A stretch of 64,000 bases of DNA from positions 372,001-436,000 of the forward strand of contig NZ_CANMRY010000003.1 in assembly GCF_947500405.1 (NCBI RefSeq). Reading direction: 5' to 3'. The position numbers were made by a program, and so were the translations under genes. Source of the DNA: an uncultured Maribacter sp. Its GTDB lineage: Bacteria; Bacteroidota; Bacteroidia; Flavobacteriales; Flavobacteriaceae. The notes beneath the pieces are model-generated. The model worked only from the letters and a program-made list of their open reading frames with translations, had not been told where the DNA came from and did no database searches. Below are positions 25,855-34,790 of the stretch, piece by piece (the first letter of the stretch is position 1; each line of letters starts with the position of its first letter).

Positions 25855-28800
25855 TTAAACTGTTGCTAATTGGGAATTTAAAATATCTTTAATCTCTGGT
25901 TTACAACTACCACAACCTAATCCGCCACCTGTTTCGGAACATAATTTAGAAAACTCTGTACATCCATTTTGTATAGCTTCTACAATATTGCCTTCGCCTA
26001 CTTGGCTACAAGAACAAACCAATTTCCCTTTTAAAGGAACTGTATTTGTAGCACCACGGAGAAGTTCGTTCCTTTTTTCTGATAATTCTATTTCCTCTTC
26101 TATAAGTCTTTTAAATTCTGCAAACTCATTTTTATCCCCCATTAAAATAGCGCCTTTTAACATGTCGTCTTTTACAATACATTTTTTATAAAAACGCTTA
26201 CTCACATCCATTAAAATAATTTCTTCATAGCTAGGATCGTTTGCAGGAGCATAAGCCATACCAATACTACAAAGGTCTAGATTCTCGAACTTTAAAATAT
26301 TCATTAATACAGAACCAGAATACATACTACCATAATCTCCTAAAATATAGTTTGCAGCTATATCTGCTTGTTGTTCTGCTGCGGACGTTATTCCAAAGAG
26401 CGAGCTATTAAATTCTGCAATTTCTCCTAAAGCAAAAATAGAAGGCTCACTAGTTTCTAAATAAGAATTTACCACTACGCCCCTTCTTGTTTTTAAGTTA
26501 CTTTGCTTTGCAAGTTCTATATTTGGTCTGGTACCAATAGCGTATACAATGGCGTTACATTTAATAGTTCGGCCAGTTTTTAGATTTACTAAAAGAGAAT
26601 GCTTGCTATCTTTTTCTTGAAAAACGGTACTTACCTCATTATCAAAATAAATTTCAATACCACGCTCTCTAACGTCTTCTGCTAATAACCTACTTGCAAT
26701 ACGATCTAATTGGCGTTCCATTAAACGAGGGGCACGTTGTACAATACTAATGTTTACTTTATTTTTTTTAAGAGCGGCAGCAAGTTCTAATCCTAACAAA
26801 CCACCTCCAACAATTACTACATGCTGCTCTTCTGAAGGCAAGCCAGTTTCTCCTAAATATTTTTTAAGCTTATCTGCGTCGCCACGCTCTCGCATAGTAA
26901 AACGCCCAGGTAATTGTATTTGCACATCTGCAGGAACAAAAGCTCTACTTCCTGTAGCCATAATAAGTAAATCATAAGAATGAGTATTGCCTTTTTCGTC
27001 TACTACAGTTTTTTGTTCTGCATTAATTTTTGCTATTCCGTTTCCAGGATGTAAATCTACCTCTAGTTTTTCTAACTCTCCTTTTTTAAGTTTTTCTAAC
27101 GCTTCCCAAGAAAGTTCATCACTTACATATTCTGGTAAAAGTACCCGATTATAAAAAGGGTCTTTTTCTTTAGAAAAAACATGAATTTCATCTACCTCAT
27201 TCTTTTCTCTATACGATTGTATAAAGCGGTAGGCTGCTGCTCCCGCTCCAATTACAATAATTTTTTGTTCTTTTTTAGTAAACTTTTCTACCTGTACCGC
27301 ACAATACTTAAAATCTGGTTCTTTAGAAATTGGATCTACCAACTCACTAGTAAGGTTATTAGCCCTACCAAAATCGTTATTTAATATTTTTCCCCAGTGC
27401 ATTGGTAAAAACACAACACTCTCTCTAATATCATAATTAATCTGAACTTTAACTTGTACCTCTCCCCTACGGCTTTTTACTACTGCAATATCGCCTTCTT
27501 TTAGTTGGCGCAAATAAGCATCTACCTTATTCATTTCTAAATAGGGTTGTGGTATATGAGTAAGCAACCTATTTACTTTTCCTGTTTTAGTTCTTGTATG
27601 CCATTGGTCCCGAACTCTTCCTGTATTTAAGATTAAAGGAAACTCAGTATTTGTTTCTTCGGATTTATTATAGATATTTTTTGGAGCATTAAAATGCGCC
27701 TTATTGTCTCCTGTATAAAACTTCTTATCTTCAAAAAGTCTTGGCGTTCCTGGGTGTGTACGGTGTGGTACTGGCCATTGGAAACTACCTTCTTCCTTTA
27801 ATCTATCATAAGAAAGACCAGAAATATCAATTTTTGTGCCTTTGGTAAGTAAGCAATGTTCATCATACACCTCACTAGCAGATTCATAATCAAAACCTTT
27901 AAAATCCATTGCCTGTGCAAATTTCCAAAGAATTTCTGCATCTGGTAATGCTTCTCCTGGAGCGTCTATAACCTTAGGCAAATAACTAATTCTACGTTCC
28001 GAGTTGGTCATGGTACCCTCTTTCTCTAACCAACCAGCGGCTGGTAAAAGTAAATCTGCATATTTAGAAGTTTCAGAATTATGAGATATATCTTGTACCA
28101 CAACAAAACTTGCATTTTTAAGGGCTCGCTCTATTTTTTTGGCATTTGGCATAGATACTACTGGGTTGGTACAAATTACCCATATTGCTTTTAAATCTCC
28201 TTTATCTAGAGCATCAAACATTTCGGTAGCAGTATAACCTGCTGCTGCTTGTATTTCTTTTCCACCCCAAAAATCGGATACTTCTTTTCGGTGCTCCGGG
28301 TTTTCTAAATCTTTATGCGCAGCCAATAAACTTGCCATACCACCAACTTCACGACCACCCATAGCATTTGGTTGCCCTGTAAGTGAAAATGGCCCAGAAC
28401 CGGGTTTTCCTATTTGTCCTGTTAGTAGAGAAAGATTAAATAAAGACACATTCTTATCTACTCCAATAATACTTTGGTTAAGCCCCATAGTCCACATACT
28501 AATAAACCCAGAAGCATCGCCAATATATTTGGCAGCTCTACGAATATCTTCTGCAGGAATACCACATTTTTCTGCTGCTTGGCGCACCGATAATTGATAG
28601 GCACTTTCTTTACAAGCTTCAAAATTTACGGTATGTTGCTTTATAAATTTCTTATCTATTTTTTTCTTGTCTATTAAACAACGAGCAATAGCATTAAAAA
28701 GAATAACATCGGTACCAGGGAGAATTTGCAAATGCAAATCTGCCGAGGCACATGTTTGCGTTTTTCTAGGATCTACTACTATTATTTTAATATCTGGATT

Positions 28801-29403
28801 CTCTTCCTTATGTTTCTCTATACGCCTAAAAAGAATTGGATGACACCATGCTGGGTTTGCCCCCGCTATTAAAAAACAATCTGCCAATTCTATATCTGCA
28901 TAGGCAATAGGAACCGAGTCTTCTCCTACTGTTTTTTTATAGCCTACAACCGCAGAACTCATGCATAAACGCGAGTTGGTATCTATATTATTAGTACCTA
29001 TAAAACCTTTGGTAAGTTTATTTACCAAATAATATTCTTCTGTTAAACATTGCCCAGACACATAAAACCCTACACTATTTGGGCCATGCTTATCTATAAT
29101 ACTTTTAAAAACACCAGCCGCACGCTTAAAAGCAGTATCCCAAGACACTCTTTGCATTGGGTGGTTACGGCTATAACGCATTTCTGGATACAAAATACGG
29201 TCTGTAGTATCTTGTGCTACGTAATTAAGATTCATACCCTTGGAACATAACATTCCTTTATTCACAGGATAATCTTGGTCTCCTGTTACTGTAATGGTTC
29301 CTTTGTTATCTACCGATACGTCTATCCCGCAGCCTACACCGCAATAGCTACATATAGTTTTATGAATCTTATTTTCTTGCATTGTCTTTGTATTATGGGA
29401 CAC
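25855..29403 (-). CDS. nasA: Assimilatory nitrate reductase fused to FAD oxidoreductase and BFD domain
   Basis: A 1182-residue cytoplasmic enzyme reducing nitrate to nitrite. Residues 10-65 hold the 4Fe-4S site (C18-x2-C21-x3-C25 in CSYCGVGCG); about 65-700 is the molybdopterin enzyme (NSRLCMSSAVVGYK, TGQPNAMGGREVGGMA). From about 720 a NAD(P)H/FAD module begins (VIGAGAAAYRFIQ, VVGGGLLGLELAAAL), and the last 60 residues are a BFD 2Fe-2S domain with CSCSQVGEGN and GCGSCKPEI. It therefore joins NasA and NasB functions in one chain. The start at 29403 leaves a leader of about 19 bases after the box TAATTTTA (29434-29427); a Met at residue 8 is an alternative. Confidence 0.93.
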   Translation of the reverse strand: MSHNTKTMQENKIHKTICSYCGVGCGIDVSVDNKGTITVTGDQDYPVNKGMLCSKGMNLNYVAQDTTDRILYPEMRYSRNHPMQRVSWDTAFKRAAGVFKSIIDKHGPNSVGFYVSGQCLTEEYYLVNKLTKGFIGTNNIDTNSRLCMSSAVVGYKKTVGEDSVPIAYADIELADCFLIAGANPAWCHPILFRRIEKHKEENPDIKIIVVDPRKTQTCASADLHLQILPGTDVILFNAIARCLIDKKKIDKKFIKQHTVNFEACKESAYQLSVRQAAEKCGIPAEDIRRAAKYIGDASGFISMWTMGLNQSIIGVDKNVSLFNLSLLTGQIGKPGSGPFSLTGQPNAMGGREVGGMASLLAAHKDLENPEHRKEVSDFWGGKEIQAAAGYTATEMFDALDKGDLKAIWVICTNPVVSMPNAKKIERALKNASFVVVQDISHNSETSKYADLLLPAAGWLEKEGTMTNSERRISYLPKVIDAPGEALPDAEILWKFAQAMDFKGFDYESASEVYDEHCLLTKGTKIDISGLSYDRLKEEGSFQWPVPHRTHPGTPRLFEDKKFYTGDNKAHFNAPKNIYNKSEETNTEFPLILNTGRVRDQWHTRTKTGKVNRLLTHIPQPYLEMNKVDAYLRQLKEGDIAVVKSRRGEVQVKVQINYDIRESVVFLPMHWGKILNNDFGRANNLTSELVDPISKEPDFKYCAVQVEKFTKKEQKIIVIGAGAAAYRFIQSYREKNEVDEIHVFSKEKDPFYNRVLLPEYVSDELSWEALEKLKKGELEKLEVDLHPGNGIAKINAEQKTVVDEKGNTHSYDLLIMATGSRAFVPADVQIQLPGRFTMRERGDADKLKKYLGETGLPSEEQHVVIVGGGLLGLELAAALKKNKVNISIVQRAPRLMERQLDRIASRLLAEDVRERGIEIYFDNEVSTVFQEKDSKHSLLVNLKTGRTIKCNAIVYAIGTRPNIELAKQSNLKTRRGVVVNSYLETSEPSIFALGEIAEFNSSLFGITSAAEQQADIAANYILGDYGSMYSGSVLMNILKFENLDLCSIGMAYAPANDPSYEEIILMDVSKRFYKKCIVKDDMLKGAILMGDKNEFAEFKRLIEEEIELSEKRNELLRGATNTVPLKGKLVCSCSQVGEGNIVEAIQNGCTEFSKLCSETGGGLGCGSCKPEIKDILNSQLATV

Positions 29404-29432
29404 TTATATTCTATGCATGCAAGATATAAAAT

Positions 29433-29448
29433 TACGTATAAATACGTA
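29433..29448 (-). promoter_or_regulatory. NarL-like 7-2-7 dyad at the nasA promoter
   Basis: TACGTATAAATACGTA is an inverted repeat TACGTAT-N2-ATACGTA. On the minus strand its promoter-proximal TA is also the start of the -7 box TAATTTTA (29434-29427), so a bound protein would overlap the polymerase site. Confidence 0.7.
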
Positions 29449-29704
29449 GTAAATATATCATAATTGTTTAGGGCTTAAAAAACAGAATTCTCAAAAAACA
29501 ATAGTTCTTAACAAGAAATATGTATAACAAATCTATACAATTACGTAGGCTATACATTGATACTAAAATCCTAGTTCATATTTTTAATTTCTAAATAATT
29601 GCTTTTAAATTCACCTTATTTTAGCGTAGGAAAAATTATAATCTACCTAAAAAAATATCTTAAAAATTAGAATTATTTCGTATAATAATTGTTGATACTC
29701 TGAA

Positions 29705-30358
29705 ATGCTTAAAATTTTCTTGTATTGCCTTTTCGTATTCCCTGTTTTGGTTTTTAACCAATTTTCCACTCCAAAAGTATTTGGTGAAATTGGCGGCTTC
29801 TATGAAGAACAATTTGAACCTAGTCCAAACGTATATTTAAAATTGTCTGCTGGGGCTGAATTGTTTTCCTATAAATTCTTAGCTCCTGAAATTGATATTT
29901 CATATTATAAAGGTAATGATGAAGATGAAAATTCAGATTTTGACAACCTTGGAATGGTAAACTACAAATCTTTTTTAAAACGGGATGCCAGTACCGTTAT
30001 TTGGGGTTTTGCCCCTAAATTATTCTATGGTGATGAAGAATATCGTTTGGTACTAATACCTAAATATAGTTTCGGAACTATTCATGCAACTGGAAATTTA
30101 ATAGATTCTAATTCTCTTGAAATTGAAAAAAAATCGAAAGCAGATATTCATTTTTGGTCTTTTGCATTTGGGATTGAAGGCTACGGATGGTCAGACAATA
30201 CCATATGTGGCCTTTATCTAATTTACACAGGATTTAACGCAGGGAAAGCACTAAATAAACTAGATTTTACAGCAGAAGATTTTTCTAACGAAAATTATAA
30301 TACCAAAGCAATTGGTTTAAGTTTTAGAATTGCTTACAATTTTAAGAAGAATAAATAA
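29705..30358 (+). CDS. Predicted outer-membrane beta-barrel protein, hypothetical
   Basis: A 217-residue protein with an N-terminal hydrophobic signal (IFLYCLFVFPVLVF) followed by alternating aromatic and polar strands (YLKLSAGAELFSYKF, ALGIEGYGW-like and ISYYKGN segments), ending SFRIAYNFKKNK. This is the look of small Bacteroidota outer-membrane barrels. I cannot assign a family or ligand. It is monocistronic and sits between the nitrate reductase and an accessory region; 29404-29704 upstream holds the nasA operator and nothing else I can name. Confidence 0.5.
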   Translation: MLKIFLYCLFVFPVLVFNQFSTPKVFGEIGGFYEEQFEPSPNVYLKLSAGAELFSYKFLAPEIDISYYKGNDEDENSDFDNLGMVNYKSFLKRDASTVIWGFAPKLFYGDEEYRLVLIPKYSFGTIHATGNLIDSNSLEIEKKSKADIHFWSFAFGIEGYGWSDNTICGLYLIYTGFNAGKALNKLDFTAEDFSNENYNTKAIGLSFRIAYNFKKNK

Positions 30359-30626
30359 TGGTGTTTATATCATGGGGTCGGAGGAAAAAAGAAAGAAGGT
30401 TTAAAAGTGCTTATTGGTGAGTGATATTTGAGATATTGGTTCTAACTACACAAAAATGCTACAGCTGCATAGTACTAAAAACGCTTTAGATTTCTCAATG
30501 CTCCCTATGGAATTAAAAGCAAGTTGAAGATGTAACGCAACTTTTTATCTCCAAATTATACTAGTAAAATTAATGATATTATCAAGGTCAATTTAGAATT
30601 TTAGGATAAGTTCTATAACGTATGAT

Positions 30627-31487
30627 TTATTTTAAAATAAAGTCGCTTGTTTTGGAATAAAAACCAGCTTCATATTCAAAAAAATTATCATAATAATTGG
30701 TCCTGTTAGAATTTTCTATTAAATAGAGGCTTCTTAAAACTCCTGCTTGAAAATCCATATAAAAAACAGAATTCATTTTTTCTATAAAGGAAATGTTTTC
30801 TTTCCATTTTTTGCGAGGTTTATCAAAATATGAATTTATATAATTAAAATCATAGTATTGATAAACATGAATAATTTCATGTGAAAGTGTCCTTGTTATA
30901 TCATCTAGGTTTTTATTAAATATTATTACATTACCGTAAGTAAGTCCAGAGTAGTTATTTCCATTTATAGCGTTATTTTTAAAAATTAATTCTCCTGTTC
31001 GTAAAGTATTTTCAAAATCAAATTGATTTTTAGTTGCCACAATTGTTGTGAGTATCAAAGATACTGGCGTTATTTTATATTTAAATTTAAATTTATTTTT
31101 TGTATAAAATTCAAGTCTATTAAATCCGATATTAATGTGCCATTTATCCCAAAAATCACGATTTGAAGCAGCGTTTTCAATAATAGAAACACCTGCTGAG
31201 TTAAGTATTTTGCCTTCCCAAGAATGTTCTAGCCTTCCTTTTTCTACTATTTTACCAATTCGGTTCTTACTTTCATAAACTAAATAACCCCCTAGAGCTC
31301 CTTGTAAAAAACCTTTGAGAAGAACCTTTCCTGTTTTTTCTCCTTTCTTTTTATTAATAACTGCCCCAATACTCCCACCAATAGCCCCTGACCCTATATT
31401 ATACAATGCCATTTCGGTATTTGAGTTTTGTGAATATGAAAAAGTTAATGCTAGTAAGCTAATGATAATATATATTATATATTTCAT
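30627..31487 (-). CDS. Secreted protein with HEIIH zincin-like motif, hypothetical
   Basis: The 286-residue protein has a signal peptide ending FSYSQ, a glycine-rich hydrophobic patch (IGSGAIGGSIGAVINKK, then LKGFLQGALGGYLVY) and, near residue 200, LSHEIIHVYQYYDF, an HExxH metal-binding pattern with flanking aromatics. A periplasmic metallopeptidase-like role is possible but no family is recognised, and a third zinc ligand is not obvious. Its start overlaps the stop of the truncated lnt by four bases, so the two were once an operon. It has probably lost its promoter if lnt is dead. Confidence 0.5.
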   Translation of the reverse strand: MKYIIYIIISLLALTFSYSQNSNTEMALYNIGSGAIGGSIGAVINKKKGEKTGKVLLKGFLQGALGGYLVYESKNRIGKIVEKGRLEHSWEGKILNSAGVSIIENAASNRDFWDKWHINIGFNRLEFYTKNKFKFKYKITPVSLILTTIVATKNQFDFENTLRTGELIFKNNAINGNNYSGLTYGNVIIFNKNLDDITRTLSHEIIHVYQYYDFNYINSYFDKPRKKWKENISFIEKMNSVFYMDFQAGVLRSLYLIENSNRTNYYDNFFEYEAGFYSKTSDFILK

Positions 31488-32026
31488 TTCATTATTTTTT
31501 TAGAAAAACATTCAAAGATTACATTAATTAAAAGTAGCGCTAATATGACTAAAAAAGATATCCAATTCCCTGTTTTATTATATATCGTTTCTTTAACATC
31601 AGGGATATATACTTTAAAAAAGTTAATTTTTTCTTCAGACTCATTTTCGATTTTACCTTTGGAGTCTATATAAAGTGATTTTCCATAGTTTGAAGCCTTT
31701 ATTATAGGTGTTCTTTGTTCAATTGCTCTTAGTTTACAAATATTGTCATATTGTAATCTACCATAATAGGAATCATTTAAAAATTTTTCACTTGAAATTA
31801 AATAAATTACAGGAGAATTTCTAATGTGTTGATTAACAAAAAAAGTGTAGAAAACTTCGTAACATATTAGGGGCATAAACTTTTGTTGATTTATTATAAT
31901 ATCTTCATCATCATTAGCAAAGTGTTGAAAACTATCTTTATTAATAATTATTTTTAAAAAATCTGGTAAATATTCATTTAATGGAACAAGTCTGTTTTTC
32001 ACTTTTATGTTAATTGAAGTATCCAA
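31484..32026 (-). pseudogene. Apolipoprotein N-acyltransferase-like C-terminal fragment
   Basis: The frame gives 180 residues starting within NRLVPLNEYLPDF, which corresponds to the middle of the nitrilase domain of Lnt, followed by LICYEVFY (catalytic Cys region) and LRAIEQRTPIIKASNYGKS, then one C-terminal membrane helix. A full Lnt is about 500 residues with several N-terminal helices; these and the catalytic Glu are missing. The 5' end runs straight into the plus-strand FUSC fragment at about 32014-32026. It is therefore a truncated remnant, not the cell's working Lnt. Confidence 0.6.
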
Positions 32027-32688
32027 ATTCGAAAGTACAATACCGTGTACTTGATACTATTATTGGCGCAACCATATCTATAGTTGCTAACTACCTACTT
32101 TTTCCAAGTTGGGAAGTAAATAATATAAAACAAGTACTTCTAGAAACTTTAAAAATGAACAGGGAATATCTTTTAGCAATGCAAAACCTTTATAAAGAAC
32201 CTTCAAAAAACAGATTGCCATATAATTTAGCTAGAAAAGAAGCCTTTTTAGCTATTAGTAATTTAAATGCGGCGTTTCAGCGTTTAACACAAGATCCAAA
32301 ATCTAAGCAAAAAGAATTTCAATTAATTTATGAAATTGTAACTCTTAACCAAACAATGATTTCTGCTATTGCGTCTATAGGAAATTTTATAATAAACCAT
32401 AAAACTACTCCTGCTTCTAAGGACTTTAATAATCTTATTAAAAAGATTTCTATTAGTTTACAATTATCTTTAAACAGTCTAGAATCTAATGAAGATAAAA
32501 ATAAAATTACAGAAGAGGCTATTGAAGATGCTCAGGAGAATTTATTAGACAAATACACAAAATTATCTAATTTAAGAGACAAAAATATTGAGCAAGGTAA
32601 GACAGAAATAGATACAGACACCCTTCATGGCCTGCAAGAAGCCTTCTTAATATCTAACCATATGAGCTGGTTAAGAACGCTTTCCTAA
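32014..32688 (+). pseudogene. FUSC/YccS-type membrane protein, C-terminal fragment
   Basis: The 224-residue frame begins at a TTG and at once reads YRVLDTIIGATISIVANYLLFPSWE, which is the start of the second conserved membrane block of FUSC-family transporters (normally about 700-750 residues). A soluble helical C-terminal part follows. An in-frame TAA lies directly before the TTG, and no N-terminal half or promoter is present. Together with the truncated lnt facing the other way, this marks a deletion or rearrangement junction near 32020. Confidence 0.6.
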
Positions 32689-32830
32689 AATTTACAAAAA
32701 ACTACTAAAAATATCGTTCTTCTGTAGGGCATACTTCGTATAGATAATCCTCTTTTTTAAATGTTAAAAAAGAGTCCCTAATTACTTTAGAAATATGCTT
32801 AATTTAGTTTAAATATTACATTTTACTTAA

Positions 32831-33229
32831 ATGAGTAAAACTTTAAACATAGAAGAAAGAAAACCTATTTGGATTGCCTTATCCAATTTTTATCTGGATA
32901 CCGAACTTGAAGAATATGCCTTAAAATCCATTGCAAAAAAAATTATAGAAAGTCCATACTCTTTAAACAAAGTAAAAGAAATTAATACCTATGAGCTTTT
33001 TCCGGTTTTACATTATAACTTAATTAGTGTTGCAGGTGTCTGGACTGGTTTTGATGAAGACTGGTTAACAAATAGCATAATAGACTCCTTATCTAAAAGA
33101 AATAAATTAAAAACTATTATAATTAAAGCTTACTTTCAAATTAATAAAAGAATGTTTGCTACGTATTGGGAAAAACTAGAAAAAGTGTATAACACCATAA
33201 AACAAGACTCTAAATCTTCTCAGAATTAG
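32831..33229 (+). CDS. Hypothetical 132-residue helical protein
   Basis: A small, soluble, mostly helical protein (RKPIWIALSNFYLDTELEEYAL, IIESPYSLNKVKEI) with a VAGVWTGFDEDWL motif. No signal or metal site is visible. I do not recognise it with certainty; the LSNFYLDTE segment is reminiscent of small DUF proteins found singly in many bacteria. It follows the FUSC remnant after 142 non-coding bases and precedes a lipoprotein gene. Confidence 0.5.
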   Translation: MSKTLNIEERKPIWIALSNFYLDTELEEYALKSIAKKIIESPYSLNKVKEINTYELFPVLHYNLISVAGVWTGFDEDWLTNSIIDSLSKRNKLKTIIIKAYFQINKRMFATYWEKLEKVYNTIKQDSKSSQN

Positions 33230-33303
33230 TTAAAATAATAGAGGAAATTGGGAATAATTAAAAGCCAGAAGTATTGAATTTAAAAAAACTGAGCATTATA
33301 ATA

Positions 33304-33867
33304 ATGAATAAACTTATAATTGTAACGCTATTATTAATTGGATTTATATCCTGCAAAAATTCTGAAGAAAAAATAGGGAAACTTACAATTGCAAAAGAAT
33401 ACTACAAAGCCCTTAACAATTCTGATGACGTAGGAATAGAAGCTTTATTAAGAGACAGCCTATTAACTAAAGAGAGTAATTATAAACAAATATTTTCTAT
33501 AGAAGAATATAAAGAATGGCTCCAATGGGATGCTATATTTGAACCTACTTACAAAACACTTGATATTAAAGAAGAAAACGGAGTTGTTAAAGCCACCATT
33601 TCCAAAATGGATAAGAGAATATTATTTTTACATGAAGAACCAATTGTTACTAAGCAAACTATACATTTTAAAAATGCTAAAATAAGTAGTATTGAAACAA
33701 CAGATTATCTAAATTTTAAGGATACAATATTTATTAAAAACAGAACTAAAATTTTAAACTGGGTTAGTATAAAACATCCAGAATTGGACGGTTTTATTTA
33801 TGACCAAACTAAAAAAGGAGGGCAAAAATATATAAAAGCAATAAACTTATATAATAAAGAAAATTAA
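33304..33867 (+). CDS. Lipoprotein with possible NTF2/SnoaL-like fold
   Basis: From the ATG at 33304 the protein has 187 residues: a signal with lipobox GFISC, then KEYYKALNNSDDVGIEALLRDSL and a strand-rich half, the usual layout of SnoaL/NTF2-like envelope proteins. The longer frame from a TTG at 33274 would put ten polar residues before the signal, so I prefer the ATG. No catalytic residues are visible. It precedes the beta-lactamase gene by 46 bases and may share its promoter. Confidence 0.5.
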   Translation: MNKLIIVTLLLIGFISCKNSEEKIGKLTIAKEYYKALNNSDDVGIEALLRDSLLTKESNYKQIFSIEEYKEWLQWDAIFEPTYKTLDIKEENGVVKATISKMDKRILFLHEEPIVTKQTIHFKNAKISSIETTDYLNFKDTIFIKNRTKILNWVSIKHPELDGFIYDQTKKGGQKYIKAINLYNKEN

Positions 33868-33913
33868 GTCCTTTTAATCTAAAAAACAGAATTATTATAA
33901 TTTTTATTTTTCT

Positions 33914-34675
33914 ATGTACAAGGCTCTTTTATCACTACTTAGTATCTTTATTTGCTACTCCTGTTCTACCTCAAAAAAAACTATAAAAGGGTTAACTACA
34001 GATAGTTTAAAAATTAAACAGGTTAGTACTAATACTTTTGTTCATACCTCCTATTTACAAACTAATGACTTTGGAAAAGTTGCCTGTAATGGCATGGTGT
34101 ATTTTAATGAAGATGAAGCTATAGTTTTTGATACTCCTACTAATAATACGGTTTCTAGACAACTTATAAATTGGATAGAAAACGTACAAAAAAAGAAACT
34201 TACAGCCGTAGTAGCTACTCATTTTCATAACGATTGTTTAGGAGGACTTGAAGAATTTCATGCAAACGGGACAAAAAGTTACGCTAGTACTAAAACAATT
34301 TCACTAGCAAAGAAAAACAAAGTTAAAGTGTTGCCCCAAGAAGGGTTTACTAAAGAATTAAAACTAATTATTGGGAAAAAACCTGTTTTTACAAACTTTT
34401 ATGGAGAAGGGCATACCAAAGACAATGTAGTTAGTTACATCCCAGAGGAACAAGTTCTTTTTGGAGGTTGCCTAATTAAAACTCTAAATGCAACAAAAGG
34501 CTATTTGGGAGATGCTAATGAAAATGAATGGTCTGCAACTGTTGCTAAAATAAAAAAAGAAAAACCAGAGATAAAAGTGGTTATTCCTGGTCATGGAAAA
34601 ATAGGTGGCACAGAACTTTTGGACTATACAATTAGCTTATTTTCTAATAAATTAAATAAAGCCATTCTTAAGTAA
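33914..34675 (+). CDS. Subclass B1 metallo-beta-lactamase, lipoprotein
   Basis: A 253-residue enzyme with the complete B1 zinc set: H103-x-H105-x-D107 in HFHNDC, H167 in EGHTKDN, C186 in GGCLIK (the C-x2-K pair that binds beta-lactam carboxylate) and H227 in PGHG. A Cys directly after the Asp (NDC) matches CcrA/CfiA of Bacteroides rather than the Arg of most B1 enzymes. A lipobox (CYSCS) suggests membrane anchoring. B1 enzymes hydrolyse penicillins and carbapenems; activity here is predicted only. It is probably a resident chromosomal gene, as no mobile element adjoins it. Confidence 0.88.
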   Translation: MYKALLSLLSIFICYSCSTSKKTIKGLTTDSLKIKQVSTNTFVHTSYLQTNDFGKVACNGMVYFNEDEAIVFDTPTNNTVSRQLINWIENVQKKKLTAVVATHFHNDCLGGLEEFHANGTKSYASTKTISLAKKNKVKVLPQEGFTKELKLIIGKKPVFTNFYGEGHTKDNVVSYIPEEQVLFGGCLIKTLNATKGYLGDANENEWSATVAKIKKEKPEIKVVIPGHGKIGGTELLDYTISLFSNKLNKAILK

Positions 34676-34790
34676 ACCAATACCTTACAAAATCACTATT
34701 TAGATTTATTATAAATAATTTGGAGAACTAAACTCCAAAGAATACATTTGTCAAAAATAAATTATTTTTAATAAGTCTAAATAAGAATAA

